DNA of 64,000 nt, from positions 11,720,501-11,784,500 of the forward strand of contig NC_088311.1 of assembly GCF_910592395.1 (NCBI RefSeq), written 5' to 3'. Within the stretch, counting starts at the first letter, position 1. The number at the start of each line of letters is the position of its first letter. This DNA comes from Lineus longissimus (taxonomy: Eukaryota > Nemertea > Pilidiophora > Heteronemertea > Lineidae). The translations under genes were made by a program, and so were the position numbers. Positions 43,701 through 53,650 of this stretch are shown one piece after another. Under the pieces are notes generated by a model that had not been told where the DNA came from, made no database searches, and was given only the letters and a program-made list of their open reading frames with translations.

Positions 43701-46700
43701 CATGGAAGAAATAAAAAACAACACCAAAGGAAGAAACTTACTATCATGAACATCAACTGCCAAAGCATCTCTGCCAAAAAACTCCCCTTTGAATATCTCC
43801 TTAGCCGCACCAAGCCCGACATCATCCTAGGCACAGAATCGTGGCTGCATAAAGACATCCTAAACACGCAAGTATTCCCCACCGAACACTACGACGTCCT
43901 CAGATGAGACCGTGAGCTGAACAACACCAAGGGGGGGGGGGGGGGGCGTATTCATCCTTACGAAGAAGGATCTAATTGCTGCGAGGTTACCCGAACTAGA
44001 AACAAATTGCGAAATCATATGGACAAAGATCAGCATCCAGTCGAGTAAGACCATCCATCTAGCTTCCTACTATCCGCCCCACGAGAAGGACGAAGACAGT
44101 CTCCTCGAGCTAGGCAAATCTCTAGACCTACTTGGGAACCGTGAAAACTGCATCATCGGAGGCGACTTTAACTTCCCAGGCTGGGACTGGGCCAACGGAC
44201 TGATAAAACAAGGAAGCAACTACCCGACGCTACACTCCAACTTTGGGAATATGCTAGATGACCACTTCCTTACGCAACTAGTGACGGAACCAACCCGTGG
44301 TAAGAACACCCTAGACCTGCTGTGCACTGATATACCATCGAAGATATCAACAAATGATGTCATACCCGGAGTATCAGACAACTGCATCCCTCGCATTGAA
44401 GTGGATGTCTCACCTACAATTAGGACGCAGAAGCCAAGGAAGATCCGTCTCTACAACAAAGCGCAATGGGACTCGATGGAAGAAGAACTCAAACCACTAG
44501 AGAAAGAGATCCGATGTCAATCCCAAACCATGCCCATAAACAACCTATGGCTACTGTTCAAAAACCAACTGCTCGCCATCATGGACAAATACATTCCAAC
44601 AAAGATATGCAAAACCCACGCCAAGTTACCCTACATCACTCCGGAGATCGCGAGACCAACTCCACAAGAAAAGGAAAAGAGCACAGAAAAACTTCAAATT
44701 CTCGAATGCCAGCTACATATGCAGAGACAAGAAGTTAAGGGAACTGAAGACGCTGATCCAGCAAAAGATGAGACAAGCTTATTGGCGCCACCTAGAAACC
44801 ATCATCACCCCAATGAAGGATGAAGCTAACACCAACAACAGAGGGGCAATGAAACGCTTCTGGCAATTCATCAAAAGCCAACGGAAGGACGATACAGGAA
44901 TACCAACCCTGAAAGATCGTGGGCGCAACGTCAGCGACCCAAAAACCAAAGCCGACATCCCCAACAAACAATTCCAGTCAGTGTTTACAGAGGACAATAA
45001 AGACCAAACCATGCCCACTGACGCCCAGAAATTCCCGGACATTACACCAATAACCATCAGCGACACTGGTATCCGGAAGATGTTGCTGAACCTGAAAGAA
45101 CATAAAGCAGCAGGCCCAGATGACATCAGCCCGAGAGTCATGAAGAACCTGGCAACTGGACTTGCCCCCATCCTGGGCAAATTCTTCTGTCAATCATACA
45201 ACACTGGTACCATCCCAGATGACTGGCGATCAGCGAACGTCACACCTGTCTACAAAAAGGGAAAGAAGACATCACCAGAAAACTACCGCCCCATCTCCCT
45301 AACGTGCATCTCATGTAAAATGCTAGAGCACATCCTGACAACCAACATTATGCAACACTCAGAACGCCACGAGATCCTGTACCATCGCCAGCACGGATTT
45401 CGAAGTGGAAAATCCTGCGAAACCCAACTACTTGAATTCGCAGACGACATTCTGAGAAATATGGAGGCAAACAAACAAACAGACGTCCTACTAATGGATT
45501 TTTCCAAAGCATTCGATAAGGTCAACCATCGAAAACTCCTAACCAAACTGTCCAACTACGGAATATCAGGCAAGACCAACAACTAGATATCCGCCTTCCA
45601 AAAAAACAGGCGACAAACAGTAGTCCTTGATGGGGAGAAGTCGTATGAAGGCAGCGTAACATCGGGCGTGCCTCAAGGGTGTGTACTTGGACCTTTGCTC
45701 TTCCTGATGTATATCAGTGACATCGCAGACAATTTAACAGCCACTGTCCGACTCTTCGCCGATGATACCATTGTATACCTGGTTATAACATCCCCAGCTG
45801 ACGCCCAAATCCTACAGAAGGACCTTGATCTACTGGGAGAATGGGCAGTCAGGTGGGACATGGAGTTCCACCCCCAGAAATGTCAAGTCATGACCATCAC
45901 CAGGAAGAGGAAGCCGATCCTATCGAACTATACCCTCCACGGCCACCCACTCAAGCATGTCAGCAGCGCCAAGTATCTAGGAGCCAACATTACCTCCGAC
46001 CTGACATGGGCAGCACATATAAACGCCATCACTAACAAGGCAAACCGAACTCTAGGCTTCCTCTGCAGAAATGTGCAACTCAACTCCACAGAAGTCAAGG
46101 CCACAGCTTACAAAGCCCTCGTCCGCCCCCTACTCGAGTACGCCCCAACCATCTGGGATCCCTACCATAAGAAGGAGATAAAGAAAATCGAAATGGTACA
46201 ACGACGAGCTGCCCGCTACACAACAAACCGATACAGAAACCTGTCTAGTGTGGGATCGATGCTGCAAGAACTAGGACGGCCATCACTCGAACAAAGGAGA
46301 CAAGAACATCGCCTAACAATGCTATATAAGATCAAAACAGGAGCCGTCGACATCACAACAAACCGTCTCACACCATCCAGACGACACCACAAACAACATA
46401 ACAACTCGGCATTTCAAACATTAGGAAGTAGCAAAGATTACGTAAAACATTCATTTTACCCAAGAACCATTAAAGAATGGAATGCACTCCAATTCGATCC
46501 GGAGCAATGCGGAAATGTGGACCAGTTCAAAACCAAGCTGCTGGCCACAAGACGCACACCAACGAGCGAATAGTTTACGAGAAGAAGCCTCGATGATGTC
46601 CCCAGCACCACTTACGTCTTTACGAACTCTTTACCGCACGTTAATTGTTAATTGGACATTGCATCGACTTTTAAAACACGCTTACCCTTCCCTCCGTGCA

Positions 46701-48213
46701 TGGGCAAACAGTCAAACTGCCACAACCTTCATTAATGAAGTAGAATAGTTTAGAAGAAGAAGAAGAAGCGTGTTTGTCCGGAAATAGATCATCCGCGAAA
46801 CGGAATAGACTTCACTCCTCCATACGTGTACTGTGTGGGCCCCTGGGGGCTATCGAATTTGCTGCCAAGCAACTTCAAACTTCTAGTTATCCCTATTGCT
46901 TAAAGGGACAATATAGGCAGCAGCTAAGCAGGCAAGATAAAGTTACACTAAGTCGCCAATAGGGGTCTCTCACATCTCACATCTCACAGTACATTAGAAT
47001 GATTCACGCTTGTACAAAGAATATGCTTAGCCTTAGTGCTGAATCGGATATGACCCAGGCATGCCAGGGCCCTCACTGTGTATATAAGTCACATGAAGAT
47101 GGCCAAATTTGCCCCTACTGCTGCATATAGTGCCCCTTTAAGTGACTGTCCAGCAGTAGACCCTGTTGGTGTCCTTTGTCAAGTAGACTACACTAATAAT
47201 TAATATCAATCTTTACGAAACATAATCTGGGACCGCAAAAAGAATTTGAATCAGGCATGGTAGCATGTTTTAGGGACTGGGAGGAACAACCTGCGTAAAT
47301 ATTGGCTTGTTTTCGCTTCAAAAATAAAATCTTAATTCGCCCAATTACCTTTCCCCCAACACGTGCTTTCAAAACCCACGTGCACAATATAAACTCAAAC
47401 ACAGCCTCTCATCTTTGGTCAATAGGTTCGGCAATAACCGGAAATTTCCGAACCTCCCAAACGACGGGTGAATAGCACGCCTCAAATGGACAGGTGCTGC
47501 CTCGAGCGCCACCCAACGTTTAATATGAGATACGACCACTTACAAAAACATGTGAAGACGTCTATTTGAGGCACGACCGCGCACCAAAAAACATGTAAAG
47601 CGCCACCCAACGTCTATTTGAGGTACGACCGCTTTTTTGGCGGTTTTCACGGCCCATAGAATATAAGTAATTTATGGCTTTCAATACCTTGTTGGGAATA
47701 TTGACATTGTGCCCCTGGATGGTTTTTATTCTATTTTTCAAAGAAATATTCTAAGTTTTCGGGCCTCCCAATGAGGTCATGAAATCCCTTGCGTCTGGTC
47801 TAAAGAAACAGAGAAAATAACATTCCAACCATGCCAATCAAAATTTGTAACAGTCCTTACTATGCCAGAGGTGTGTGTCAGCCTGAACAGCAGGCTCTCT
47901 CTCCCCCCCCCCCCCCCCCCCCCCCCCCACCCCTTATGTCCCCGCCGTAGGGTGGGGAGTAGCGAAATGTTGTCAGTTTAACACAAAGGAACTTTCTTTC
48001 TAGGTTCGTTTGACATGTCTGGCGATGAAACAAGAAGGGATTGATCACCTCCAGCAATGTTCCTTGAGTGACTTCACTTATTCCAAGCCCAAGAAGAGGA
48101 GAGGCACATTCTATTTCACCCAGGCATATGATATGCTGAACAAAGATGATTTCAAACACATTGCATGTATTTTGTTGACATTAGGACATGTAGCAAATAT
48201 GGATTACCCTTGA
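37040..48213 (+). CDS. Five-exon gene for a 478-residue protein with a PD-(D/E)XK nuclease-like core
   Basis: Exons 37040-37776, 38253-38387, 38718-38835, 39635-39871 and 48004-48213 have GT/AG borders and compatible phases (2, 2, 0, 0), giving 1437 coding bases with a stop at 48211. The start ATG follows an in-frame TGA. Residues 1-245 are polar, with an acidic run (DGDDDDDKG). The core reads MTVFGQRVTS, LHFDKEFDEQWMIVTCGEVK and, after a gap, LLGQHAVELLLEL and CVLGLIVQDTKVRLTCLAMK. An Asp-containing strand, an ExK strand, a Gln-rich helix and a GLI..TK strand is the order seen in PD-(D/E)XK fold proteins; I infer that fold from pattern alone. The acidic residue and Lys of ExK (E330, K332) are split by the exon 3/4 junction. 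No signal peptide or membrane helix. Function unknown; it may be one of the lineage-expanded uncharacterised invertebrate genes. Confidence 0.8.
38253..38387 (+). CDS. Five-exon gene, exon 2
   Basis: Acceptor TTTATACTTATAG, donor TTTCG/GTAAGT. Exactly 45 codons, phase 2 to 2. Codes LGKISKYLNSLYRLIDL and a helical, hydrophobic end FIEYAAIFDVVF. Confidence 0.8.
38718..38835 (+). CDS. Five-exon gene, exon 3, start of the nuclease-like core
   Basis: Acceptor TTACTATTTTAG, donor GGTGAG/GTGAGT. Codes RYGDVPVRSMTVFGQRV and LHFDKEFDEQWMIVTCGE, ending on the Glu of the proposed ExK motif. Confidence 0.8.
39635..39871 (+). CDS. Five-exon gene, exon 4
   Basis: Acceptor TTATTTCAG, donor ACAAAG/GTATGT, 79 codons. 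Begins VKKVAKVKSF, contains a hydrophilic loop and then LLGQHAVELLLELPFSAMKV and NCVLGLIVQDTK. Confidence 0.8.
39872..41612. other. Left part of intron 4
   Basis: Includes AT-rich tracts, and at about 40890-41370 a decayed repeat whose inverted relative lies at about 56950-57240 (shared CATTCCTGGGTAA, TCCAATCACnTGACCT, and GGAGCTGGAGTC ends). No exon is supported. Confidence 0.5.
42912..46573 (+). pseudogene. Polyprotein of the non-LTR element: 2A, PHD, APE endonuclease, reverse transcriptase
   Basis: From ATG 42912: hydrophobic TLVAIFILVTTLKL, the 2A motif at residues 99-110, a basic linker KKRGRKPKQP, a PHD finger (CNICTSS...CEGCEGWLHRECL...WFCNEC, about 43359-43520), then endonuclease motifs MNINCQS, GTESWL and GGDFNFPGWDW. 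Reverse transcriptase follows with SPENYRPISLTCIS, HGFRSGKSCETQLL, VLLMDFSKAFDKVNH, TSGVPQGCVLGPLLF and active site FADD (45755-45766). Breaks: TGA at 43905, a frameshift in a poly-G run at 43931-43947, a frameshift near 44650, and TAG for Trp at about 45585. Intact relatives nick DNA and prime cDNA synthesis at the target. Confidence 0.9.
43206..43241 (+). other. 2A ribosome-skipping peptide, LQSGDLELNPGP
   Basis: The translation matches the 2A consensus D(V/I/L)ExNPGP with the usual LLxxGD lead-in. At 2A the ribosome omits the Gly-Pro bond, releasing the upstream peptide and continuing translation. 2A sequences are known at the N termini of animal APE-type non-LTR elements. Here it would separate a roughly 109-residue hydrophobic leader from the PHD-endonuclease-RT protein. 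Confidence 0.9.
46904..47137. mobile_element. Complete TTAA-flanked MITE, piggyBac-like target
   Basis: TTAA at 46900-46903 and 47138-47141. The TIRs are AGGGACAATATAGGCAGCA and TGCTGCATATAGTGCCCCT. The interior carries GCAGGCAAGATAAAGTTACA and CCAATAGGGGTCTCTCAC. Other copies or pieces are at 11225, 25672, 26175, 26865 and 30765. TTAA duplication is the piggyBac signature. Confidence 0.85.
47895..47930. repeat. Long C homopolymer in intron 4
   Basis: An uninterrupted run of about 30 C with CTCTCTC before and ACCCC after. It lies about 75 bp upstream of the exon 5 acceptor. Confidence 0.9.
48004..48213 (+). CDS. Five-exon gene, exon 5 with stop
   Basis: Acceptor AACTTTCTTTCTAG, phase 0, ending in TGA. 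VRLTCLAMK continues the strand begun by GLIVQDTK in exon 4, which is the main reason for joining exons 8.1 kb apart. Then come a basic segment (SKPKKRRGTF) and a helix-like tail. No AATAAA is close by. Confidence 0.7.
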   Translation, partial: VRLTCLAMKQEGIDHLQQCSLSDFTYSKPKKRRGTFYFTQAYDMLNKDDFKHIACILLTLGHVANMDYP

Positions 48214-48478
48214 GCTACATATCATTTGATTGTTATCTATGCCTATGGCACGCCAAAGCGGAATTAATTCAAGACTGTCTTGAATACATGCAACATTTTT
48301 GAACGCTGTAAAAACTCTTATTTAGCCAGCATTGGTGCGTCGGTGAGCACAACGGCCCTGGCCATTTCATTAAGTATCAGTGAAGCTTCCCCCAAAAGTG
48401 AAATTGAAGTTTTCAACAGGCTAGAACATGATTGGACCAAGGCCTTTATATTCCCCCAAGAGTCAGACACCGTTTTTA
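48214..48478. other. Downstream flank of the five-exon gene with a repeat-end motif
   Basis: GTGAGCACAACGGCCCTGGCCATTTCATT at 48350-48378 matches the ends at 56566 and 61454. It lies inside a 72-codon plus frame (48280-48495) whose other parts look protein-like, but the match to a dispersed repeat makes a host exon unlikely. Confidence 0.5.
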
Positions 48479-50027
48479 GCTCACCTGTAAGGTGAGCTAA
48501 TACGATACCGTGGCGTCTGGCGTCCGTCGTCGTTAACTTTTGACAAAATCGTAAGTTCATACTTGGTGTGTGGGTACCCCTAGGCAAGACCTCCTTCAGA
48601 ATGAAAATCGGCGCAATTTGACTGCTAGTCTGCCATATAGGGGATGCTCTTTGAAAACCTATTTTTGTCATTTTGAAGCTTATGGTTAAAGCTAGAGCGA
48701 TGAAAATTTTATGGTGGGTGTATCTAATAAAGGTACATCACATATCACACGGGTTTTTGATTTGACCTTCATTTCAAGGTCACAGAGGTCGAACTCTAAA
48801 ATTTCTTTGATCATGGCACGTTTTTTTGTCATAGACTCTGTAAATTTGATATGTAGACACCTATTGGGCATCTCTACATGTTGACACAGATTTAGGTCAG
48901 TGTGACCTACTATTCAGGTATAAGTAGGTCAAGGTTAAAAAAGCCCATTTTCTTTATTCCAGCAGATTGAAGTTTGAAATGAATTTTTAGAGGTCGGCCT
49001 GATATAGAGGTTTCGATATTAAATAGATTAATTTATTTTCATATCACTAGGTGGCGGTATTGTGCAAAAATGTCAGTTGACACATTGCCAGCAGTTTTGA
49101 ATTTCGCGGTTCGAGGCAATCCGTCGGGGTATCCCAGATGCGCAGTGTTGTACTGCGCCACTAGATCTGCATACAACAAGTATGGAAGACAGCCATTTTT
49201 TGAATTTGAAGCGAGACGAAGAAGGAATTAAATCGCCTTGAATCAATGCTAAAACTTAATCATCCACTCTTCGGATGAGGTCGTATGTGTTGATTACATT
49301 CTTGTGATTGGTTTGAGATGATTAGTTTGTCCTCATTGCCGGTTGTTTTAGAAAATTTTGACTGTGATTGGAAGGTAAAATGAGAAACTTGTCACACTGT
49401 TCTTCGCCTTGGAATGGGGAAAGTCAATGCAGAGCCAGTTGGTACAAGCTGCCTTGCGAATCGGGGTGGCGTAATAATACTGTGAAAGAACAATAAAATA
49501 ATAACATGATGAATTGTAGCAGTGTGTGTCAGAAATTATGTGATTTCCATTGCATTTGACGATCCCAAAGTTTCGAGAGTATGGCAAAATGGCAGCTGCC
49601 GTCATTCATTGGAGATTAGCGTCAAGCCGGAACCTTTCGTTACAATGTGGGCTTTTAAACACAAGTTAATGGTTTATAATCACCCAGACGCTACTCATTA
49701 GGTAAACCTCTACTAAAAACACTTGCTTTAATTTTTGTAAACATGTCACGAGTGCTTAAAAAGAACCATTTTTGTGATCGTTTTTCGTCGCTGTAGAAAT
49801 GTACACAGTCAGAGTCAGTCAGTGTGTCAACACAACAACGGTGTTAGTATACACATGAATCCATGATACACTGAGACACGAATGTAAACATTTGACTGTT
49901 GGGTCGGAAGGAGTTCACCGTTACCGATCACTGCCCCAAGAAAGGTCATCTGAGCTGGTTGACTAAAGTAGATGATGATAATGATGAAAATGTAGCACTG
50001 CTGTCATCAGTGCTTTTATAGTTAGGC
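48476..50027 (+). mobile_element. AGCTCACC-type element, left part
   Basis: Starts TTTTTAGCTCACCTGTAAGGTGAGC followed by TACGATACCGTGGCGTC. It carries ACATCACATATCACACGGGTTTTTGATTTGACCT and TCAAGGTCACAGAGGTC once, the motif found three times at 60375-61482. Its right end may be the GGTGAGCACAATGGCCCTGG at 56564, in which case the gypsy element has split it. No coding frame. Confidence 0.6.
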
Positions 50028-50556
50028 CTATAGTCGGATTCATAAGTAAATGTCACTGACTGCCCTTTTGGGTCGCTGTGCAAAAACTATTGGGCCGATT
50101 TCTTCAAAGTTTGGTTTTTCTAGAATCTAATTTCGGGACCCAACACAATTTCCAGGTTAGAGATTTGTAAATTATAAAGAAAAAAATTGTCAACTTTAGA
50201 GCCCTTTGGCCATTTTGGGGGAATCTGGAGGGCCCGATTTTTTTTTATGGATAGTTCTAGATGAAACTTGGCAGCATTAAAGATACACACGAAAAAAAAA
50301 TAACCTGAACATTTCAGCAAAATGCATCCAGAAATAAGCAGTACAGAGGAGAAAATGTCAAAATCAATACACTACGTCAATGTTCACCAATACATACAAA
50401 AAAAATTATTTCGTAACCATGGTTACTGAAATATGAAGATCCTCTTGGGTCCCGAAATTAGATTCAAGAAAAACCAAACTGAAGAAATCGGCCCAGTAGT
50501 TTTTGCGCAGCGGCCCAAAAGGGCTGTGACATTTACTTATGAATCCGACTATAGGG
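50028..50556. mobile_element. Fold-back element of about 530 bp beside the gypsy insertion
   Basis: CCTATAGTCGGATTCATAAG at the left and CTTATGAATCCGACTATAGG at the right, with inverted similarity continuing about 115 bp (TTGGGCCGATTTCTTCA, TCTAATTTCGGGACCC). The gypsy LTR begins five bases beyond its right end. Confidence 0.8.
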
Positions 50557-50560
50557 CTAT

Positions 50561-50827
50561 TGTTCCAGTCTTTACATACATGCTGGATTGCCAACCAGTG
50601 CGTACCTTGTCCAGAGATGATCAAGGATTTACGTAACCATAAGTTACAAAAATAACACGTTTTTATTCATCGGAAGAAGACCAGAGCGCATGCTCCAACG
50701 GAACAGGAATTAGCATGGGTACATAATTATGTTGCAATAACAATAGTTTGCATGACTAAGTGTAGATGTCAGCACTGATGTAAAACTGTAAAGTCGTACA
50801 AGAGACGTACAACAGACTACTAGGACA
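50561..50827 (-). repeat. Gypsy 3' LTR
   Basis: In element orientation it starts TGTCCTAGTAGTCTGTTG and ends CTGGAACA. Flanked outside by CTAT and inside by the polypurine tract. Confidence 0.95.
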
Positions 50828-50841
50828 TCTCCCTTTTTGAG
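50828..50841 (-). promoter_or_regulatory. Gypsy polypurine tract
   Basis: Reads CTCAAAAAGGGAGA on the minus strand, directly before the 3' LTR. Confidence 0.8.
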
Positions 50842-51414
50842 ACTGAAGTCCTGATAGTCCAAGTGTCTTTTATGGGAGTAGCTTATAATCTTAGCTCACA
50901 ATTACTCTAAACCAATTAAAACTCACAACATGGAACACACATAACTGAAAAACAATTCTAGTCAAAACTTTGACTCAAGATTCCAAACACAACTTTAGGT
51001 GTTCCTTGAATTATGAATATTTCGACTCAAACTCATCTAACACAAAACACTATCCAGAATGAATCCTCTAGAATTTAGAAATCTCACAGAATACACATAC
51101 CAGTGAATGCTAGTATACTTTTTTAAAACAGAAATTTTAAAGGCACAATTTTACCTAAGATTCTAAACGTAAATGTTGTACCAAACTTGGTCAACTTTAG
51201 TCTAAACAAAAAATTACCTAGAACATGAACAATAATGAGAGTCTGTCAACAACATTGTAGCACAGAACACAAATATGTCAATATACAGCATGACACAAAA
51301 TCAAGTCTTAGTCACTAAATACAGTGTGACACAAAATACACAAAACATGAAAAATGAGCAGCGATCCACCTACACCCATTCTTCAGGCTAAATGTGCACT
51401 ACGAATGATTTGAG

Positions 51415-53640
51415 TCAGATTTTGCTCACAATCGAATCCTGAACACTAGTGACTGCGTGCACAAAATCGTCAAAATGTCTGGGCGCTTTCACAACACGTC
51501 CCGATCTCGTTGTAACTTGCTCCGCACTTGTGTTCGATCCATGCTGGACTTGAACAACTGGTGTCTTGGGTGCTGCTTTCAACGGCGTCTGTTTTCCTGG
51601 CGATATCGGCGTTCGTTCTGCAGGCGTCCTCTGGATCAACGTTTCACTAGCAGATTCTGGTGATGCAGGTGGATCTAGGTGTACTGCCGACGATGCGTTA
51701 TTGATTTCAGTACCGACGTTTGTACTCAGCTGAGGCGTGTCAGGCTGAGTCGGGTGAGCATCCAATAATGCTCTAGTAAGCAAATCCTCATTTCTGGGCG
51801 GATTTCGGACAACTACAGTCTTGTCAGGCTTGATCATTGCTCGATTTCGACGGAAAGACTTGTCCTTAGACTGGATTTGGTACGATCTTGGACCACATGA
51901 ATTGACAATTGTCCCTTTGATCCATTCTCCATTGTGTCTAAAGACAACCTTGTCTCCAGGCTTCAGATCACCCAGAGGCTGTCTTGTCGCGGTATTATTG
52001 TAATGGCGGGCTTGAGTCATGGCATTCTTCTCGCGCGCGTTTTGAACAGTCTTTGTCTGTAGAGCGGTTTTCAGACATTTCTCATTTACCGGCAAACGCG
52101 TTCGTAACTTTCGACCCATTAAGAGTTCAGCTGGTGATTTACCATCAATCACAGGAGTGTCTCTATAGTTCATGAACGCGATATGCGGCTCGATCTTGGT
52201 TTCTTTCGCCTTTTTCATGAGTTTTTTAGCAATGCCACAATACTTTTCAGCTAGTCCATTGGCTTTTGGATACCTAGGACTGACAGTCACATGGTTTATT
52301 CCCCAGTTTTCAGTGAAATCGCGGAATTTTTCACAGGCATAGTTGCTTCCATTATCAGAGACAAGAGTTTCTGGAATTCCTAGTCGGGCGAACATAGCTT
52401 TCAGCTTATCTATAAGGTTCTCAGCGGTCATATCGTCAAGTTTCACGGTTTCAAAATAGTTCGAATGATAGTCAACAACAAGAAGATAGTTCTTACTGAG
52501 GAAAGTGAACACATCTGTCCCCAGTTTATTCCATGGAAGATTCGGCCTAGCATGTGATATTAGCGGTTCTTTCTGTTGACGTGATTGAAATTTGAGACAG
52601 ATCGCACATTTTTCAACACAATTTTTTATCTCTGTCGCCATACCAACCCAGAACATTGCGGCTTTGGCTCTGGATAGGCATTTGTCCCGGCCAAGATGTC
52701 CCTCATGTATTCTCTCAAGCATTTCTTTGCGGAATTTCTGCGGAACGATGACACGTTCTCCACGTAATAATAGATTGTCACAGACTGAGAGTTCATCACG
52801 GAATTGCCAATACTGGCGCACACAGAATGGCACATCCTTCTTGTGGCGAGGCCATCCTGCCACAATCGTAGTTTTGAGCTGCTGTAGCTCAGCATCAGAT
52901 TTTACCTCATGTCTGAATGAAGCAAGTTTCTTCGCTGAAAACGGTAGGGTTGCACATATCATGTGAACTTGGTAGTTCAACTCGCGATCAAGTTCAGTGT
53001 CCTCAGGTTTGCTTGGCTGTGGGGCCCTTGACAGAGTATCTGCAATGTTTAGTGATTTTCCAGGAGCCCATTGATACTCGAAACTGTATTTCTGAAGACG
53101 CAACATCAACCGTTGTACCCTCGGCGGGCAAGATGCAAGCGGTTTCTTAAACAGATACTGCAGCGGTTTGTGATCATTGACAAGACGAAAATCACGACCG
53201 TACACGTACTGATGTAGCTTTTCACAAGCAATTGTACAACTGAGCAATTCAAGTTCTATTTGGGACCAGTTCTTTTGGCTCGGGGTCAAGGATTGAGATC
53301 CATACGCGACTGGGTGGTCCCCTTGCAATAGTACAAAACCTACGCCATCTCGCGACGCATCACATGAAACGGTCACATCCTTTTTCGGATCGAAATATGT
53401 CAATACCGGTGACTTCACTAAGAGTTCTTTGAGTCTCTTGAATGCTTTCTTATGATTCTCATCAAACACAAATGCCACGTCTTTTTTCAGTAAGTCCCTG
53501 AGAAGTTGAGTCTCCTCAGCCATGTTGGGTATGAATTTGCTCACATACGCTATCATTCCCAAGAATCTCTGCAACTCTTGCTTGCATTTCGGATTTTTCA
53601 ACTGTGTGATGGCATTGAGCCTATCTTCATCAATCCTCAT
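51415..53640 (-). CDS. Gypsy pol, second part: RT thumb, RNase H, integrase
   Basis: 741 codons from MRIDEDRLNAITQLKNPKC. RNase H is recognised at VSCDASRDGVGFVLLQGDHP and LNIADTLSRAP; integrase zinc module HEGHLGRDKCL ... CVEKCAIC; catalytic D,D,E at LGTDVFTF, VSDNGSNYA and GLAEKYCG. After the catalytic core come MGRKLRTRLP and a GDKVVFRHNGEWIKGTIV barrel, then a polar tail. The ATG is only the first Met after a frame break: the true reading begins in the upstream frame. There is no stop or shift within this part. Confidence 0.93.
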   Translation of the reverse strand: MRIDEDRLNAITQLKNPKCKQELQRFLGMIAYVSKFIPNMAEETQLLRDLLKKDVAFVFDENHKKAFKRLKELLVKSPVLTYFDPKKDVTVSCDASRDGVGFVLLQGDHPVAYGSQSLTPSQKNWSQIELELLSCTIACEKLHQYVYGRDFRLVNDHKPLQYLFKKPLASCPPRVQRLMLRLQKYSFEYQWAPGKSLNIADTLSRAPQPSKPEDTELDRELNYQVHMICATLPFSAKKLASFRHEVKSDAELQQLKTTIVAGWPRHKKDVPFCVRQYWQFRDELSVCDNLLLRGERVIVPQKFRKEMLERIHEGHLGRDKCLSRAKAAMFWVGMATEIKNCVEKCAICLKFQSRQQKEPLISHARPNLPWNKLGTDVFTFLSKNYLLVVDYHSNYFETVKLDDMTAENLIDKLKAMFARLGIPETLVSDNGSNYACEKFRDFTENWGINHVTVSPRYPKANGLAEKYCGIAKKLMKKAKETKIEPHIAFMNYRDTPVIDGKSPAELLMGRKLRTRLPVNEKCLKTALQTKTVQNAREKNAMTQARHYNNTATRQPLGDLKPGDKVVFRHNGEWIKGTIVNSCGPRSYQIQSKDKSFRRNRAMIKPDKTVVVRNPPRNEDLLTRALLDAHPTQPDTPQLSTNVGTEINNASSAVHLDPPASPESASETLIQRTPAERTPISPGKQTPLKAAPKTPVVQVQHGSNTSAEQVTTRSGRVVKAPRHFDDFVHAVTSVQDSIVSKI

Positions 53641-53650
53641 CCCCTGCTGA

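Larger units (their letters stand above)
42700..46768 (+). mobile_element. CR1/L2-like non-LTR retrotransposon with 2A peptide and PHD finger
   Basis: A single coding stretch from 42912 to 46573 contains a hydrophobic N-terminal segment, a 2A motif, a PHD finger, an APE-type endonuclease and a reverse transcriptase, then a short 3' region ending in a GAA run (46753-46767). The 5' end is not certain. It inserted on the same strand as the host gene, in its fourth intron. Several breaks make it inactive. Confidence 0.88.
41613..47658. mobile_element. 6 kb TIR-bounded block inside intron 4
   Basis: Left and right ends are inverted copies of about 150 bp beginning TATGGGCC and sharing AAACCGCnAAAAAAGCGGTC-like sequence, TCnAATAGACGT and GTTGGGTGGCGCT. 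GAATAT flanks both ends (41607-41612, 47659-47664), a possible 6 bp target duplication. Further copies of the TCGTAnCTC...ATAGACGT motif repeat inside the left end (to about 41880). The interior holds the non-LTR element and the TTAA MITE. The TIRs and duplication argue for one transposition unit of which the others are later passengers. Confidence 0.65.

Noticed and set aside
43025-45555. Antisense frames across the non-LTR element
   Set aside because: Opposite PHD, endonuclease and RT motifs that are unambiguous on the plus strand.
48280-48495. Possible sixth exon of the five-exon gene
   Set aside because: Contains a dispersed repeat end (GTGAGCACAACGGCCCTGG) and lies after a natural stop; no splice need for it.
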